From: Lavandula angustifolia
Taxonomy: Eukaryota > Streptophyta > Magnoliopsida > Lamiales > Lamiaceae
Assembly (NCBI GenBank): GCA_028984105.1
Contig: CM054821.1
Coordinates: forward strand, 22,677,090 to 22,741,089
DNA: 64,000 nucleotides
Direction: 5' to 3'
Positions 47,235 through 59,869 of the stretch are shown here, piece after piece (positions within the stretch are counted from its first letter, which is position 1; each line of letters begins with the position of its first letter). The notes below the pieces were generated by a model. That model was not told the origin of the DNA, ran no database searches, and saw only the letters and a program-made list of their open reading frames with translations. The position numbers and the translations under genes are program-made.

Positions 47235-47525
47235 GTCGGAATTTTGACGCGAATATGATTTTGGGTTAAAGGGTTTTATACTGTCATCGGAGGATTGATG
47301 ATTATTACAGTTTTTCTTCCATTTTTCTAGGAGGAACTGGTGGTCTTCTAGGTATGAAGTTTAATAGTATAAGTTTTATTACAGTGTTTCTACCATCCCA
47401 TTCGCCTCCTCGAGAATAGATCAGAATTCTGGTAGGGAAAAATCTTTATTGTTCGGCATGTAGATTAAAAAAATTTATTTAGATATAAAATATTATATTT
47501 TATAAATTTTAATTGTAATAAGAAA
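47235..47525. promoter_or_regulatory. Presumed promoter/5' region of the RS gene, short
   Basis: Under 300 bases separate the RS gene start (47234) from the decayed copia insertion (47531). No clear TATA or initiator could be chosen. The retroelement thus sits right behind, or within, the gene's upstream region. Confidence 0.4.
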
Positions 47526-47530
47526 TTAAT

Positions 47531-50500
47531 TGTTATAAACTAAATAGAATGAGAGAATAATAGAGAGAAAGAGAAAATAGATGTATCTTATTATGAGGGT
47601 GAAGACCTCTATTTATAGAGTACAAGATGGGCTCACGGCTTTTAGGGTTTATACATTATCACAATATATGGTAAGTATATATATAAAATATATTTACAAC
47701 ACTCCCTCGATTGACCATTCCTAAAAAAAAGCTCGCCTCGTTAAAACCTTCGCTTGAAAAAACTCATTGGGATAAAAACGGTCGAAGGAAAAAGAGTACA
47801 GCTGCTCCACCTCAATATAGTCATTCTTGATCCTTGAGTCGGCACATATCGATCTTGTGTATCAACTTCTTGAATGTTGACGTTGGTAATGTCTTTGTAA
47901 AAGTATCCGCTAGGTTCTCACTTGAGCGAATTTGCTGGATGTTGATGCCGCCACTCCTTTGGAGATCACGTGTTGCATTGGCTCTTTTATGAATCAATCT
48001 CAATGACTCATTTACTCGTGTGTTGCATTGGATGCCTTGTTAAAAACCTTGACTAAGAAAACCCTCTGGGGAAAAAAATTTAGGAAGGAAAAAATAGTAC
48101 AACCATTTGACCTTCAGGGTCTTTAACCTTTAGGAGTCAGTCTAATCTTCAGGATTATTTACAATTTGTTACTCCCCCTCAAGATAACAATCTTCAAGGT
48201 TATCTTCAAGGTCTATACTAATATGTGCAACACAAGTTTAGTTATCAGTATAGATAATAACATGAAATATGTCAATATATCATTACTCTCATAAATAGAC
48301 CAATATCATATTTGTCTCGAAAATAACAAAGGATAGTCAATACCATTTCAAATTCTCCAATTGCACATAATTAAGGAACTTCTGGTCCTCATCTTTGTTA
48401 TCTTCTATGGGTCTAAATGAGTCTCTATCCACTTTAAGGGATTGAATCAACCATTAGATAGGCATGTGGATGCAATACAATAAATCTCTTTAAAGACCTT
48501 TCGGTAGGTCTACTAGCGTAACTCCATCGGGAAGATGCTCGATCTACAGGTCGAGACAATTATTAGTTCAACCCAAGTATTTTGATTCGAACTCCGTCTT
48601 TAGGCATGAGTTGATTTCATCAAGTACTTTTGTACATAATAATTCACATATCCTCTTCAACAGAATTTGGAGTGATGTGTTATAATTTTGTATTCCGCGG
48701 ACTTCTTATCTCTTAAGCACCAATAAATCTCTCACGCTTCCTGGCGCTAATGAGAATGAATTGATTTATATTTTCTATGAGGAACTTCGGTTCGTTCATG
48801 GTGCATATACAACAAGTATATGAGATTTTAATCACTCCTTTTGCACTAAATAATTTGATGAACTTCGGTTCATAGTGCGTGAATCTAAATAATTAATCCA
48901 ACGAGATATTTGCGGCATTCAAATTTTATATTTCATATCTCCCCCTAATGCCGACAAGGATGTGAGTTTGATATTAAAATCAACATATCAATGAATAAAA
49001 TAATCCATAATGATTTGCTCTATGTAAGTCATTAGGACGGAGTATACATATAAGTATTATGCTCTTCAGGAGTTTTAATCAAACTCAAGTCATCATTTTG
49101 TACCCTTCGTCACAAGGAATTCTCGTCGTTATGATTATATCATATACGGCCGTACTATTTCAACCCTTATAATGACTTTTACGATCTAATTGAAAACATC
49201 TTTTTGACTTACATGCTTTGAGCAAGTTAAATCCTTCGGGATCTTCATATATATGTCACTATCTAGTGAATCATATTGATAGATATTTACTACATCTATA
49301 AGGCGCATAGCAAGCCTTTTGTGACATAAGTTGATTAAGCAAATATAATGGCGTCTATTATAGGAGAGTACAGAATTAATTCCCGATCTATGAGAGAAAA
49401 ATTGTGTTACGATTATTGCCCTATAACTCGTAAATTTTTCATTTCTCTATGTAACAAAGACACATTTATATCCTTCGGGGATATACTTTCCGGATTTTGG
49501 AACTACAGGTCCAAATATTTCCGGCTTTCTAGGGAATATTAATTCACCTTATATGACTTCGTTCCTTTTTGGCCAATTATTTCAATCTTGACAATCTCTT
49601 ATAGATCGTCGTTGAGGATCCTCTTTTATCATTTCAAGAGTCATATTAAAAGGCGAAAATAATGTCGTGCGTCCACTACGATATTTGATCTCTCCAATAT
49701 TTTGAGATCTCAGTATTTTTAGACGCTTGTAGTTCTTCAGGAACTTCATTTGATTGATTAATCATTTTCGTCATTGTTTGGTTCATATGTTGTGCCCCTT
49801 TTCTTAGACACAAAGTTTCTTTTAGAACCAATTGGTCGACCATATTTTTGACGAACTTTTAATGCATTTGCTGTCATTTATACTTGTCCTTCAGGGACAT
49901 GAAATCTTGTTGGGGTTATTTGCAGCAAATGTATGACATTGTCACTTATTTTATATACATACTAAAGCATCAAGAAGTTGATTCGCAATCTTTTGCAAGT
50001 GAGTCTTTTGACTTCTTGTTCACATTGATTACTTCTGGAATCCAAATGTGACTAGTTTGTTCTTGTGCTTTTTGTTGGATGTAGATTTCACATTGATTAC
50101 TTCAGGAATCCCAATGTGACATATGTTCCAACTAATGTTGGAAATGTTATTTCATCATAATAACTATCTTAATGTGAGACGCGTTTTTATACGTACAAAA
50201 CTCATTTTGAGGATGGACATGAGCAACTAAATATTTAATCTCAATCCCAAAGTCATATAATATTAAGTCCTCTTCAAGAGGAACTTAGAGTTTAATAAAC
50301 TCACTAGCTTTATCAAGATAAATCTGCTTGAAGGAATTGAGTTCATTGTTTTTGAGCTTGCAGTCTAACAAGTTCTAGATTTCTTCTAGAAATCGAACAT
50401 TCATGGAAATTAAGAGATTCTTCAGGATCTCTCTGCAGCGCTCATATGAATTTTCAATTATGTTGCGCATCAAAGTTGCTAGCAGATGTCCAAACTTATC

Positions 50501-52905
50501 ATGTCGAAGCATATAGCTCTTTTGAACTTCAGGTTCATGACATGTTTTGTCTCACTTATTTTTATGAATGTGTAGTACATTCAAGGTGGTAGTGTGATAA
50601 CTTTTCTTTTGTTAGCTTCTAGCTAAATACAAAACAATCACTCCTTTGTATATTATTTCAATATGGTATCCATTGCAACGGATATTCTTAAAACTTAGTA
50701 AGTTCCTTCTAGACTTACTAAAGGGCAAACTCATTAGTTGATTTAGTATCATTTGATAGAATGATACAAGCTCTTCGGGAGCCTTTAATGATGTTCGATG
50801 CACTAGATTTTAAAATCTCGTAGTTTAAGATGCATCTACTCGTATCGAGCTTTAGGGAGTACAAGTAATTAATATATTCATGCAATCCTACTGGGATGCT
50901 ATGTTTCATTCTATTATTATCTTCCCCATGCGTCTTATTGGCAGATGAGCATCTATATCAAGATTTCATTAATGTCAAAAAGACATAAATACTGTTTTTC
51001 ATTCAAAAATAACATATATCATCGAAAATGCGAGTTGCTCTTTAAGAGCATTTAATATTCTTCTGGAATATAAATGATGCTACTTCAGGAGCAAAAGTTA
51101 AATAGTATATAAAATACTATATTTGAAGCATTTCCACAAACATGTGATAGTAATGTTACTATCACAATATGAGCATTCTTCAGGAATGTAATTGTGCTAC
51201 TTCCAGAGCAACAATTTAATTTCATGATAAGCGAAATCAATGAATTACAAATTTTGAGATCTATCGGATCTCATATCTATCATTGAAAAGAAATTAAGCC
51301 ACAATATGATATTGAAAATGCAATTGTCATTCAAAGAGGAGCTCTTGCTACCACTCCATATAATTAGGTAATTTTTTAAAATTACAACATACCTTTAGAT
51401 ATACATTGTTCTTTAGGAACATGTAATATTCATCAAGAATATTAATTGTGCTACTTCAAGAGCAACAATTAAAGTATGATTATTGTGATATATGATTTCA
51501 AAATGACAAGTTTTAGTTGTTCCAAGAACATGTAGATTTAATTGTGCTACTTCAAGAGCAACAATTAGAGTTATGAACATATAACATTTGTCAAAATCAA
51601 AAGCTTGAATTGTTCTTCAGGAACATGTAGTATTCTTCAGGAATACAAATTGTGCTACTTCAGGAGCACCAATTTAGTCTATATTAAACGACTTCAGGCG
51701 AATAACTAATATTTTTGAGAAACCCAATTGTTCTTTAGGAACATATAGTGTTCGTTGGGGATATCAATGCTACTTTGGGAGCAACAACAATAACAATTGA
51801 AGAACCAAGATTCGCCATCAATAAGATATATCAGGAGCACCAAATTCCGATTATATGTATATATAAATATAAATATTATACACTATGCAGGAGAAGAAAA
51901 GACTGAGGTATATAGTAAATACATAGATAATATTGATAACTCTTTAAGAGTCTATAATATTCTTCAAGAATATTAACTTGTGCTACTTCTGGAGCAACAA
52001 TTAAATTAAATTATTTCAATAAATAAATTCAATTGCTCTTTAAGAGCTTATGATATTCTTCAGGAATATAGATTGTACTACTTCAGGAGCAACAATCTAG
52101 ATTCAACATAAATAAATAAATAAATAAAAGTGTATTTAAAATAAATGCTCTGCAAGAGCAAGTAATATTCTTCGGGAATATTGATTGTGCTACTTCTGGA
52201 GCAACAATTTAAGTTAAAAATATATTTTGAAATTGCTCTTCATCAAGAGCTCGCAATATTCTTCAGGAATACTGATTATTGTGCTATTACTGGAGCAATA
52301 ATGAAATAATATAATAAAGACTAATCAATAGAAATTAAATCGCAATTGAATATATTCTATAATCGTCAATTGATGTGTCGCCGCACATAACAAAAATATT
52401 GAATTCAACCAATTATTTTATTGAAAGCAAGGAAATAAATTGCATGCGTGAGAAGTGCTTATTACTTTACTTAATTATTTTATTTGATTACCTTTCGAAG
52501 ATCAAACGAGAGATGATGATTAAATAAAAATTATACCTTCAATCATGATGATTTTCTCCCTTTTGGAGTAGAAATTTTTTTTTCGTGCATGCCTCCCTTT
52601 CTTGTTTTGGGATTCATTCCAACAATTCTTCTCCCATATATGTGCTTCGTACCTTCAGTAGTCAAAAAGATGATTTTCTGACTTCGGCCGTCAATATCTT
52701 ATTTTCGGAGAAGAGCTTTCGTGCTGATAACGTGTTATAAACTAAATAGAATGAGAGAATAATAGAGAGAAAGAGAAAATAGATGTATCTTATTATGAGG
52801 GTGAAGACCTCTATTTATAGAGTACAAGATGGGCTCATGGGCTTTTAGGGTTTACATGGTCATCACAATATATGGTAAGTATGTATATAAAATATATTTA
52901 CAACA
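47531..52905 (-). mobile_element. Decayed Ty1/copia element with short LTRs
   Basis: LTRs are 47531-47701 and 52733-52905 (171 and 173 bp, TGTTATAAAC...TTTACAACA on the plus strand), nearly identical. Next to the right LTR the minus strand reads TTATCAGCACGA, a copia-type primer-binding site, so the coding direction is minus. Flanks TTAAT and TTAAC differ by one base. The coding region is badly decayed. RNase H end ENLADTFTKTLPTSTFKKLIHKI is readable at 48003-47821, GRPIGSKRN near 49850, and a degenerate start of RT around 49320-49600. About 51030-52310 is filled by repeats (separate entry). The LTRs look younger than the interior. Confidence 0.85.
51030..52315. repeat. Degenerate tandem array, ~95-120-bp units
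   Basis: About ten copies of a unit containing GTGCTACTTCAGGAGCAACAATT (for example near 51186, 51443, 51545, 51650, 51968, 52075, 52186 and 52282), each preceded by ATTCTTCAGGAATAT and GCTCTTTAAGAGC-like words. The unit contains small inverted repeats (TTCAGGAA-like, GCTCTT..AAGAGC). It occupies the gag-side of the decayed copia element. Confidence 0.8.
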
Positions 52906-53536
52906 TTAACACAGTTTTTTAGTATAATTGCTGGAAAGAAATAAAAATTCATTATAATAAAGGCAATTACCTTTTTTTTTATTTTTTTAAATATTATAAT
53001 TACAGAAATAATTTAAATTTTTCAAAAAAGTTAAATCATAATTTTCTGAGTTCGAAGCGGAGCGTATAACAATGTGGGAGTGGATAGTGTATAATGTGTG
53101 GTCCACCTTATTTTTTAATATAGAGTTAATATTGACATTTTAGGAAATGAGACATTAAGACTATATTTATCAATGAACACCCCAAAGACTCAAACATCCA
53201 ATCATCTCAATATTTTATTAATTTCTCTCTTCTCCATATACTCTATTTTTTACTAAATATATCATCTCTACTTTTTATAGTTTATCCGTGACCACCCAAC
53301 TAAGACAACCACCCAACTAAAATACTATCTATTCATATTTTTTATAATTATTTATTTCAACATATTATTAATTTGAATAAAAAATATTAAAATTAATTTT
53401 CGGTTAATGGAAAACACGAAAAAAAAACTCAATATCAATACAACTCATATTAATAAAACAAGCAGCACAAATTGATGAAGTAAAAAATTGAAACAACGAA
53501 AAACACACAAATACAAATACAAAGTAGGAAATTTAT
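52906..53536. other. AT-rich intergenic DNA
   Basis: No gene is seen. The stretch around 53040-53330, with gtgggagtggat and a palindromic-looking AT-rich tail, may be the left end of the PIF/Harbinger-like remnant that follows. Confidence 0.4.
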
Positions 53537-53897
53537 TTAGCTATCATGGCCGAATTTTTGCCATATATGCTCGATCAAGTCGTTTTGAAGCTCTTTATGC
53601 ACTTCTATGTTCCGAAGTTGTGACTTAGTTCTCATATAAGAGGCTACGCTTGCAATCCTATTTGTAGAGTATCCAAAATCATTATTTTCTTCTCCATCTC
53701 CAGTACCTCGATTACTCTGATTTTGCAGATCATGTATAAATTATGTAGGATCTTGGTAATTTAGATAAGAACTGTGATTCCAACCCAACATCTTGCGATT
53801 CGAATTCGCTCGAGTTAGGAAAATTATCAAAACTAGGGTAATAATCATTGGAGTGGGGAACATTTTGAGAATTATACAAGTTGTTATATGGATCCAT
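53537..53897 (-). pseudogene. PIF/Harbinger-like transposon ORF remnant
   Basis: The minus strand opens at 53897 with MDPYNNLYNSQN, an Asn/Ser/Tyr-rich start often seen in the accessory or transposase ORFs of PIF/Harbinger derivatives. After a frame change the sequence ends LRNIEVHKELQNDLIEHIWQKFG, which resembles the C-terminal tail of plant HARBI1/ALP1-like transposases (...LIEHLW...G). The catalytic domain between them is gone, as in an internally deleted non-autonomous copy. The element's ends were not resolved. Confidence 0.5.
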
Positions 53898-54331
53898 AGT
53901 GAAAGAGTGAGGAGTAATTAAAAATGTGAAGATAAAATGAGATAATTGTAGAATGTAGAGAAATATATCAATATTGGTGTCTATTTATAGAGGATGAAAA
54001 ATCATGAATTTTGGTATAATTTTTTTAATATATACTATAAAAGATATAATCAAATTAAATTTAGAATAAAATTAATTTCATGTAACCAATGGGATAGTGA
54101 CAAGTGTCACCATCCCAATGGCTACAAAGAAGAGGAACGTTCGTCTGCATAGAAGCCTGGAGGAGGACGCGTTCTTTCCATTCTCTCTCCTCTAAATGCA
54201 TTTTTTTTAATTATCATATACGGAATTGGGAGGACGAACGGCTGAAATCTAAGACCGATAAACACAATCTAATAGTGGGACAACCTAAAAATGAATATGA
54301 TACATTTTCAATGGGACGGAGGGAGTATGTG

Positions 54332-54777
54332 AGTGTTTGGAGTAGCTGAAGCTTATTGATAAGTGCTGAAAGTGGCTGAAAGTTGTTTGCTGATTTGAGA
54401 ATTTGTAGGTGTTTGAAAATAAGTGCTGAAAACTGTTAAAAGTGGGTAAAATAGTGTTTGGAAAACTGTTGATATCATTAGCTTATTTTAAGTTTTTAAA
54501 TAAAATATTCATTTTACCCTCAATGTTATTAAATAATTATAATTTATAATAAATAAATAAATATTATTAATTTTTATATTATATAATTTTATAATATATC
54601 ATATTAACATAATAGTCCAATAAATTAGATAAGTTGTAAGCTGTAGACTGTAGCTGAAAGCTGGGTCATAGCAGCTTAAGCAGCTTCTCTATCTTGGCTA
54701 TATTTGATGAGAAATTTCTGTTGAAAGCTGGGTGTTCCAAATACTCCAACTGCAGTTGAAAGTTGTTCCAAACACCA
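54332..54777. mobile_element. hAT-like MITE
   Basis: The left end GTGTTTGGAGTAGCTGAAG and right end CTTTCAACTGC..TTCCAAACAC form an imperfect inverted pair around 'ataagtgctgaaa' and 'agttgtaagctgtag' words. The start of the window (1-210) shares these words. Immediately left (about 54283-54327) is the right end of a Stowaway MITE (gggacggagggagta). Confidence 0.55.
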
Positions 54778-55691
54778 CCTATATCATAACATTTTTAGAC
54801 ACGTCATTTCGATTTTGGTGATGTTATGAGGTCATGTTAATTTTCTTATAATGTAATATAGTTGTGATTTTGATTTTATAATTTGCTTAAATGCCCTTTT
54901 ATGCCCTTCAATTAGGATTATCAATCGAGTCAGTTAATCAACTGAACATAGCCGAACATAATCAAACAAAAAAAAAACATTGCCATATTTGATTTTAGTT
55001 TTTATATTCTTCGATTTAACCAATTACTTATTAACATTTTTCTATTATTCTACTTGGAATTCCGATTGAAACCAAATGATTATTAAAATTCAAACCAAAT
55101 TAAAAAAAAATTAATTTGATATTTAATTTTGTACAATATAGAATTGAAAATTTGATTTGATCCAATTAAATTGATAGCCCTTCCTTAAGCGGAGTGTGCT
55201 ACTTCTAACGTATAATTTACTAATAATTTATTTGTGTTACTAATAACTTGAAAATATTACCTACACTAACAATGAAAAATAATGTTCATGACCAAAATGA
55301 AACATGCAAGTATACTTAAGCAGTGTTTGGAATAGTTTTTATAAACAATTTTTGATATTTATGTTTTAAGTTGTTTTTAATCAAAAGTTGTTAGTATTTG
55401 CAATAGTTAAAATATCAGGTTAATTTTAAAAAAAGTAGTATTCCAAATACTCTCATAAGACGCTTTTCAAATTTTTTTTTTTTTTTTGCTTTACTTAAAA
55501 AAAGTACCCCTGACCAGCTTATATATTTAAGTTCCAAAAAAACAAATGTCTACATTCCAAACATTAAAAAAAAGTATTTATACGGTGAAAAACTCAAAAA
55601 CAGTTTATTTAAATTGTTAAAAACACTACTTACTATTGAAAGACAAAAGACAAATTATTGTTTGTTTTTTTTTTCTTTTAATAATATAATA
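54778..55691. other. AT-rich intergenic DNA with MITE-like stretch
   Basis: No gene is recognised. The segment 55321-55631 begins gcagtgtttggaatag and ends aaaaacactac, matching the layout of the MITE at 9641-9895. Long poly(A)/poly(T) runs occur. Confidence 0.5.
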
Positions 55692-55883
55692 CTCCCTCCT
55701 TCCCGCCCGACATGGCTTCTTTCCTCTTTTTCCTTGTCCCACTTGACTTGGCCACTAACTAAAATAATACTCTAATAACTTCTAATGGATCCCACCACTT
55801 TATACCACTTTACACACAATTACCCACTTTCTTAATAATCGTGCCCAAAGCCTATTAAGCCATGTCGGGCGGGACGGAGGGAG
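55692..55883. mobile_element. Stowaway MITE
   Basis: 192 bp with well-preserved inverted ends (CTCCCTCC..CCCGCCCGACATGGC on the left, GCCATGTCGGGCGGGACGGAGGGAG on the right) and flanking TA dinucleotides. It is a near-perfect foldback. Confidence 0.92.
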
Positions 55884-56464
55884 TATATTATAAGACCAAA
55901 AGGGACGTAAAAAATAGAAAAAGTCCGCATCAAATGAACAATAACGAATTTTTTTCAACTTTGGAGCTCATTTATAAATTGTAAATACAACATAGCGCAG
56001 AGAGTGGTACCCGAGCATTCCATATATTTACCATACATATCAGGAGATAGTATTGCAGCTTGACATGCTATGGGAATTTCCAAAAATGCCCCTTTCGTAC
56101 AACTTCCTCCTATCCACTACTATGTCTTTTTAGTAATTTCTCACACCAATATCATGCTTCCACTAGGCACTCACGGCCACCTCCTCATTCCTTACAATTA
56201 TGCTCGTGAAAAGTGAATTTACGATGTTGTCCCCACCTTTTATCAAGGGCTTCTTTTTTATGAAGTCTATTTTGGTACTTCCACACTCTCCAGCCGCAGT
56301 TTTCTTGTGTAACCAGCCACATTTTCTATCTATTATGTTAATATTAATATTTTCTTAGTTGCATTAGATATTTTTTAATTACACGAGTCGCCCCAATTCT
56401 AACAGGCTATTTTAGTCATTTGCCTCATATCAGGCTGTCGACATTCTCTCACGCCCACATCCGG

Positions 56465-56612
56465 CCTAGGCCTGGTCTTGTAGATCTTGTAGTGTGGAGT
56501 AATGCCACGTCATATTTTAAATTTTATAAGTGTTTTTTGTTTTAAAAAATAAATGAGATGTCATTATTTTACACCACAAGGTCTACAACTTAAGTTGTAG
56601 ACCCGGTCTAGG
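56465..56612. mobile_element. Small inverted-repeat MITE
   Basis: CCTAGGCCTGGTCTTGTAGATCTTGTAGTG on the left is mirrored by CTACAACTTAAGTTGTAGACCCGGTCTAGG on the right around a 90-base AT-rich loop. No clear target duplication was seen. It abuts the RUS6-like fragment. Confidence 0.55.
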
Positions 56613-56659
56613 GTAGAATTTTCCCCACATCCTCACACCGCTCAATTCTCATTCGCGAC

Positions 56660-57066
56660 TCGCGATCAAATCGGGCAAAAAAAACACACTCAGCTCCTCC
56701 ACCACAGCAACTAGCACGCGCCGCTACACCTGTAGCCAGCCCTCCACAATCAAAACTGTCAACAAGAGCAGCCACGCGCCTGATTGTCCGTGAGACGCTG
56801 CACATCAACGCCAATCTTGCCTCTGGCACCTCTGTGGCTGTGGCGCCTCAGGAGCCGCCGCTGATCCAGGATTCTAGCTTCGGCCGCCTCGTAGATGATC
56901 AGTTTTTGAATTTGAGCTTGAGGTTGATCTACTGCAAGGAGACTGATGGCAGGCAGTGGCAATACTTCTCCGAGGATAACATCGGCCGTATGAATGTTGT
57001 TCCAAACTCCATTGAAGAAGAGTTCATTTTGTGCTGTCAGTTTGCAGACTCCGTTGTCCCCTGCTG
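56660..57066 (+). pseudogene. RUS6-like (root UVB sensitive) 5' fragment
   Basis: The open frame reads ...LARAATPVAS..., then LIVRETLHINANLASG, then FGRLVDDQFLNLSLRLIYC and ETDGRQWQYFSED. This is the N-terminal region of plant RUS6-type proteins, as I remember the family. After that the sequence is scrambled: EEEF and FADSVVP are recognisable, but the ~30 bases between them (the VRSYVVPEGFP region of the family) are missing, and the frame stops at 57064-57066. No later RUS exons were found. No in-frame ATG is evident before the conserved part. A truncated duplicate is likely. Confidence 0.55.
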
Positions 57067-58474
57067 ACGTCAATATTTTGATTTGGTTTTATTTTCATTT
57101 CAATTTCTTCTTAATTGCTTATTTTGGATAAATTGAATTACAATGGTTATATTTATTCATTTTGAATAATTATATAATTGTAAATATGATTTAGCCACCA
57201 ACTAAAAAACTTGAGCTTTTATTTAATTCTAGTTCTCAATTCTTGATTTTTTGTTCGTTTCAAGCTCGATTATAGATATTTCATCCTTTTGAGTGCTCAT
57301 TAAACTAACCTCTATACTTTAGTCTTTACTAAAAATTTGCATAAAAAGCCAACTTAATTACGGTTAGCAATCTGTGTAGCAAAAGTATGACAATGTAGCC
57401 AATAAATATAATATATGTCTAGCAAGGTGGAGATAGTTTTGAAGCTTCTTATGAGCACCATTTTACCAATATTTATGGACTAATATGTTTAAAAAGAGGA
57501 TATAATCATTTCGGCTTTACAATTATGTCTTAAAAATTATGGGGGCGGAGAAAAGAAGGCATGATCAATAATGGGTAAGGAAATAGTTGAAACAAGATTA
57601 GAAGAGTTAGGCCACTACATTAACTCATAAACTAGAGCCTAAGAGACCGAACAAAAGATTAAGCCCAACTTTGAACTACTGGTCTTACTTCAGACAGACT
57701 CATGAGACACTTAAACCTAGCAATATCTTATATGTCACTAGTTTGTTTCTGCACTTAATTTACTTCTATATATGTTTCTCTCTGAAGTGGTCATTTGAAT
57801 ATTGGTAATCACATTCTTTTTTTCTTCCAATTTATTGTATAAAAAGATGTTTAATAATAGTATATTGCATCCTTCTTTACTTTTGACGGGCTAATTGTGT
57901 CTACCATTGAACATGGAAATTGAGGTTTTAGTTAAAATAGTTTTCTATTGATATTGATGTATGAAGGAGTGAGAATGTTTTAGGAAGCCAAAATGTGTAC
58001 GTTAGGTGGTCATATAGGTTAACATTTGCTAGAAATTGAGAATGATCATAGAACTAGGAAATCCCTTTCATTTGTGCTTTATCAAAACATGTATTATTAT
58101 TATGATATTTGGATATTTTAGTTTGAACTTGGTTATGATGTTGGGACTATTTCCCAATCTTTATTTCACCCCTTAGGGAAAATATAGTTTTCCTTGGGAG
58201 TATCTTCCCGTCCTTATATCATTATGTCCAAGAAACGAAAAATCTCCCAAATCTATAGCTACCAGCTTTCCATTTGAGGATTTTATTGATGATATTTAGC
58301 ATATTTAGAAGATAATTGTAGAGTATTGGGCCTTGAAAGTGAAGATTTTGAAGAGAAATCACACTATTGAACAAGTTATGGCAAAGCTATCAAGATTGGT
58401 TTCATATTGATTGTCCTGCAAAGATTTATTTATTTGGCCTATGTAACTCGTCTTTTATGAAGGGTATTGAACAC
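57067..58474. other. Intergenic, no feature identified
   Basis: About 1.4 kb of AT-rich sequence without recognised genes. The end (58330-58480) has a readable stretch (HIDCPAKIYLFGLCNSSFMKG) that is interrupted by the SINE-like insertion and could be an exon of an unidentified gene. Confidence 0.4.
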
Positions 58475-58629
58475 TTGAATGACCATTTTTTTTTTTTTTT
58501 TGTTGACGAGGAACCCGCAGCCGCTACCTTTAGTGCGCACAGGGTAAACCTCGCTCTTGTGCAATAGCCTGCAAACCACACAGAAGAGTTAAACCACCCT
58601 TAATGTGACAGGATTGAATGACCATTTTT
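58475..58629 (-). mobile_element. SINE-like insertion with 16-bp target duplication
   Basis: The element is about 58491-58613. It starts with a poly(T) run (a poly(A) tail on the minus strand), followed by gttgacgaggaacccgcagccgctacc...gcgcacagggtaaacctcgc, a repeat I have seen in plant genomes. TTGAATGACCATTTTT occurs on both sides (58475-58490 and 58614-58629), a long direct duplication as made by LINE-type target-primed integration. Confidence 0.7.
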
Positions 58630-59560
58630 ATGTATAGTAATTGTGGTTAAAGTTAAAGAGCAATTGGAGTTGGCTAAGTATGCTAACTGACAAGAAAATA
58701 GAAGCTAATTCCCCTACTCCGGAGAGCAGACATGGACTTCTGCAATCCGTGTTTGCAAGACACATTCATTCTGAATTTCAAGATTTGCAAAACATAAAAG
58801 TTCTAGATGTTTGTATTAGCTTTCTACATACGTCATATTTATAGAATTAACATTTTCATATAGAAAGTTATAACCAAGATGTCAAAAGCTGCCCAGTTCT
58901 GTGCAGCATAAACAAATGTCACTATATTATGCGTTTTTCATCAACTTTAGTACTTATTTTGAGGTTCTGTAAAGCATGGAAGTTGTGAGTATTAAAGTTA
59001 GCATTCTATAAAACTTTGATATGTGTGCCGAAGTCATTACAATTATTTGTAGATGCTAGTAGGTGTTTTTTTTTTTTTTCAATTGCCCATCTTCGAAGTG
59101 ATATTTTTTGTTGTGGTGGTCATGGTGCGATGCATTACGGTGAAGTCTCAGTTGTCCTCCATGCTGAAGACTGTTTGTTATAGAGGTTTAACTAAAACTA
59201 ACAGTCAAGACAAGTAGGGCGAGGAAAGACAACTAGAACCGAAAATTGATGATTTGCATGGAAAAGTATCTTGTGTGTTCTTCCTGGCATTCTTCAGTCT
59301 ATTGTTGCCTGCTTTACTTATTTTCAACACGGCCAATAAACTTGAAGAGGGACTACGGTGCTGAATAGTTTTTGAGTGCTTCCTACAAATAGATAAACTA
59401 ACCAATATCCACTCCAATAATATGAACTCAACTTAACAGAAAACCAAACCAAGTGTAAGCCAACCATGTTTAATTATTTGATTCTGGATTCTGCAAAAGT
59501 TAATAAACTAACTCCCAAATTTCGTTCGCCAAACACCACGCAAAAGCGGTGGCTATTTTA
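58630..59560. other. Intergenic, no feature identified
   Basis: A plus-strand open stretch at 58641-58844 (SRHGLLQSVFARHIHSEFQDLQ) may continue the unidentified exon-like sequence left of the SINE-like insert. No family is recognised and the reading frames do not join cleanly. Confidence 0.35.
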
Positions 59561-59571
59561 TCTATCTATAT

Positions 59572-59720
59572 ATATATGTTTTATGCATAATCTCTATATG
59601 TTTTATACATAATCTCTTATATGTTTTATGCAGAAGACAAAAATATAAAGTTACAGGTTTTTTTGCCTAAAATATATAAGGATTGTGCATAAAACATATA
59701 AGGATTATGCAGGGTTTGTA
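59572..59720. mobile_element. Foldback MITE with ATAAGGATTATGCATAAAAC words
   Basis: TATATGTTTTATGCATAATC on the left is mirrored by ATAAAACATATAAGGATTATGC on the right. A related copy lies at about 61506-61615 (ttataagatttatgcata ... atataatgattatgcatg), and similar words at 9090-9185. A family of short foldbacks is likely. Confidence 0.6.
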
Positions 59721-59869
59721 GTTCTCACGTTAAATGTGGGCTCTCACCAGATCCACACCCCATCATTCTCCTAATACAATTTTGCAGACCAACATATTTA
59801 AAGGCAAGTTATTCTAAATTTGCCAACATTTAACAAGAAATTCATAAAACATAATCTTACTAACAACAA

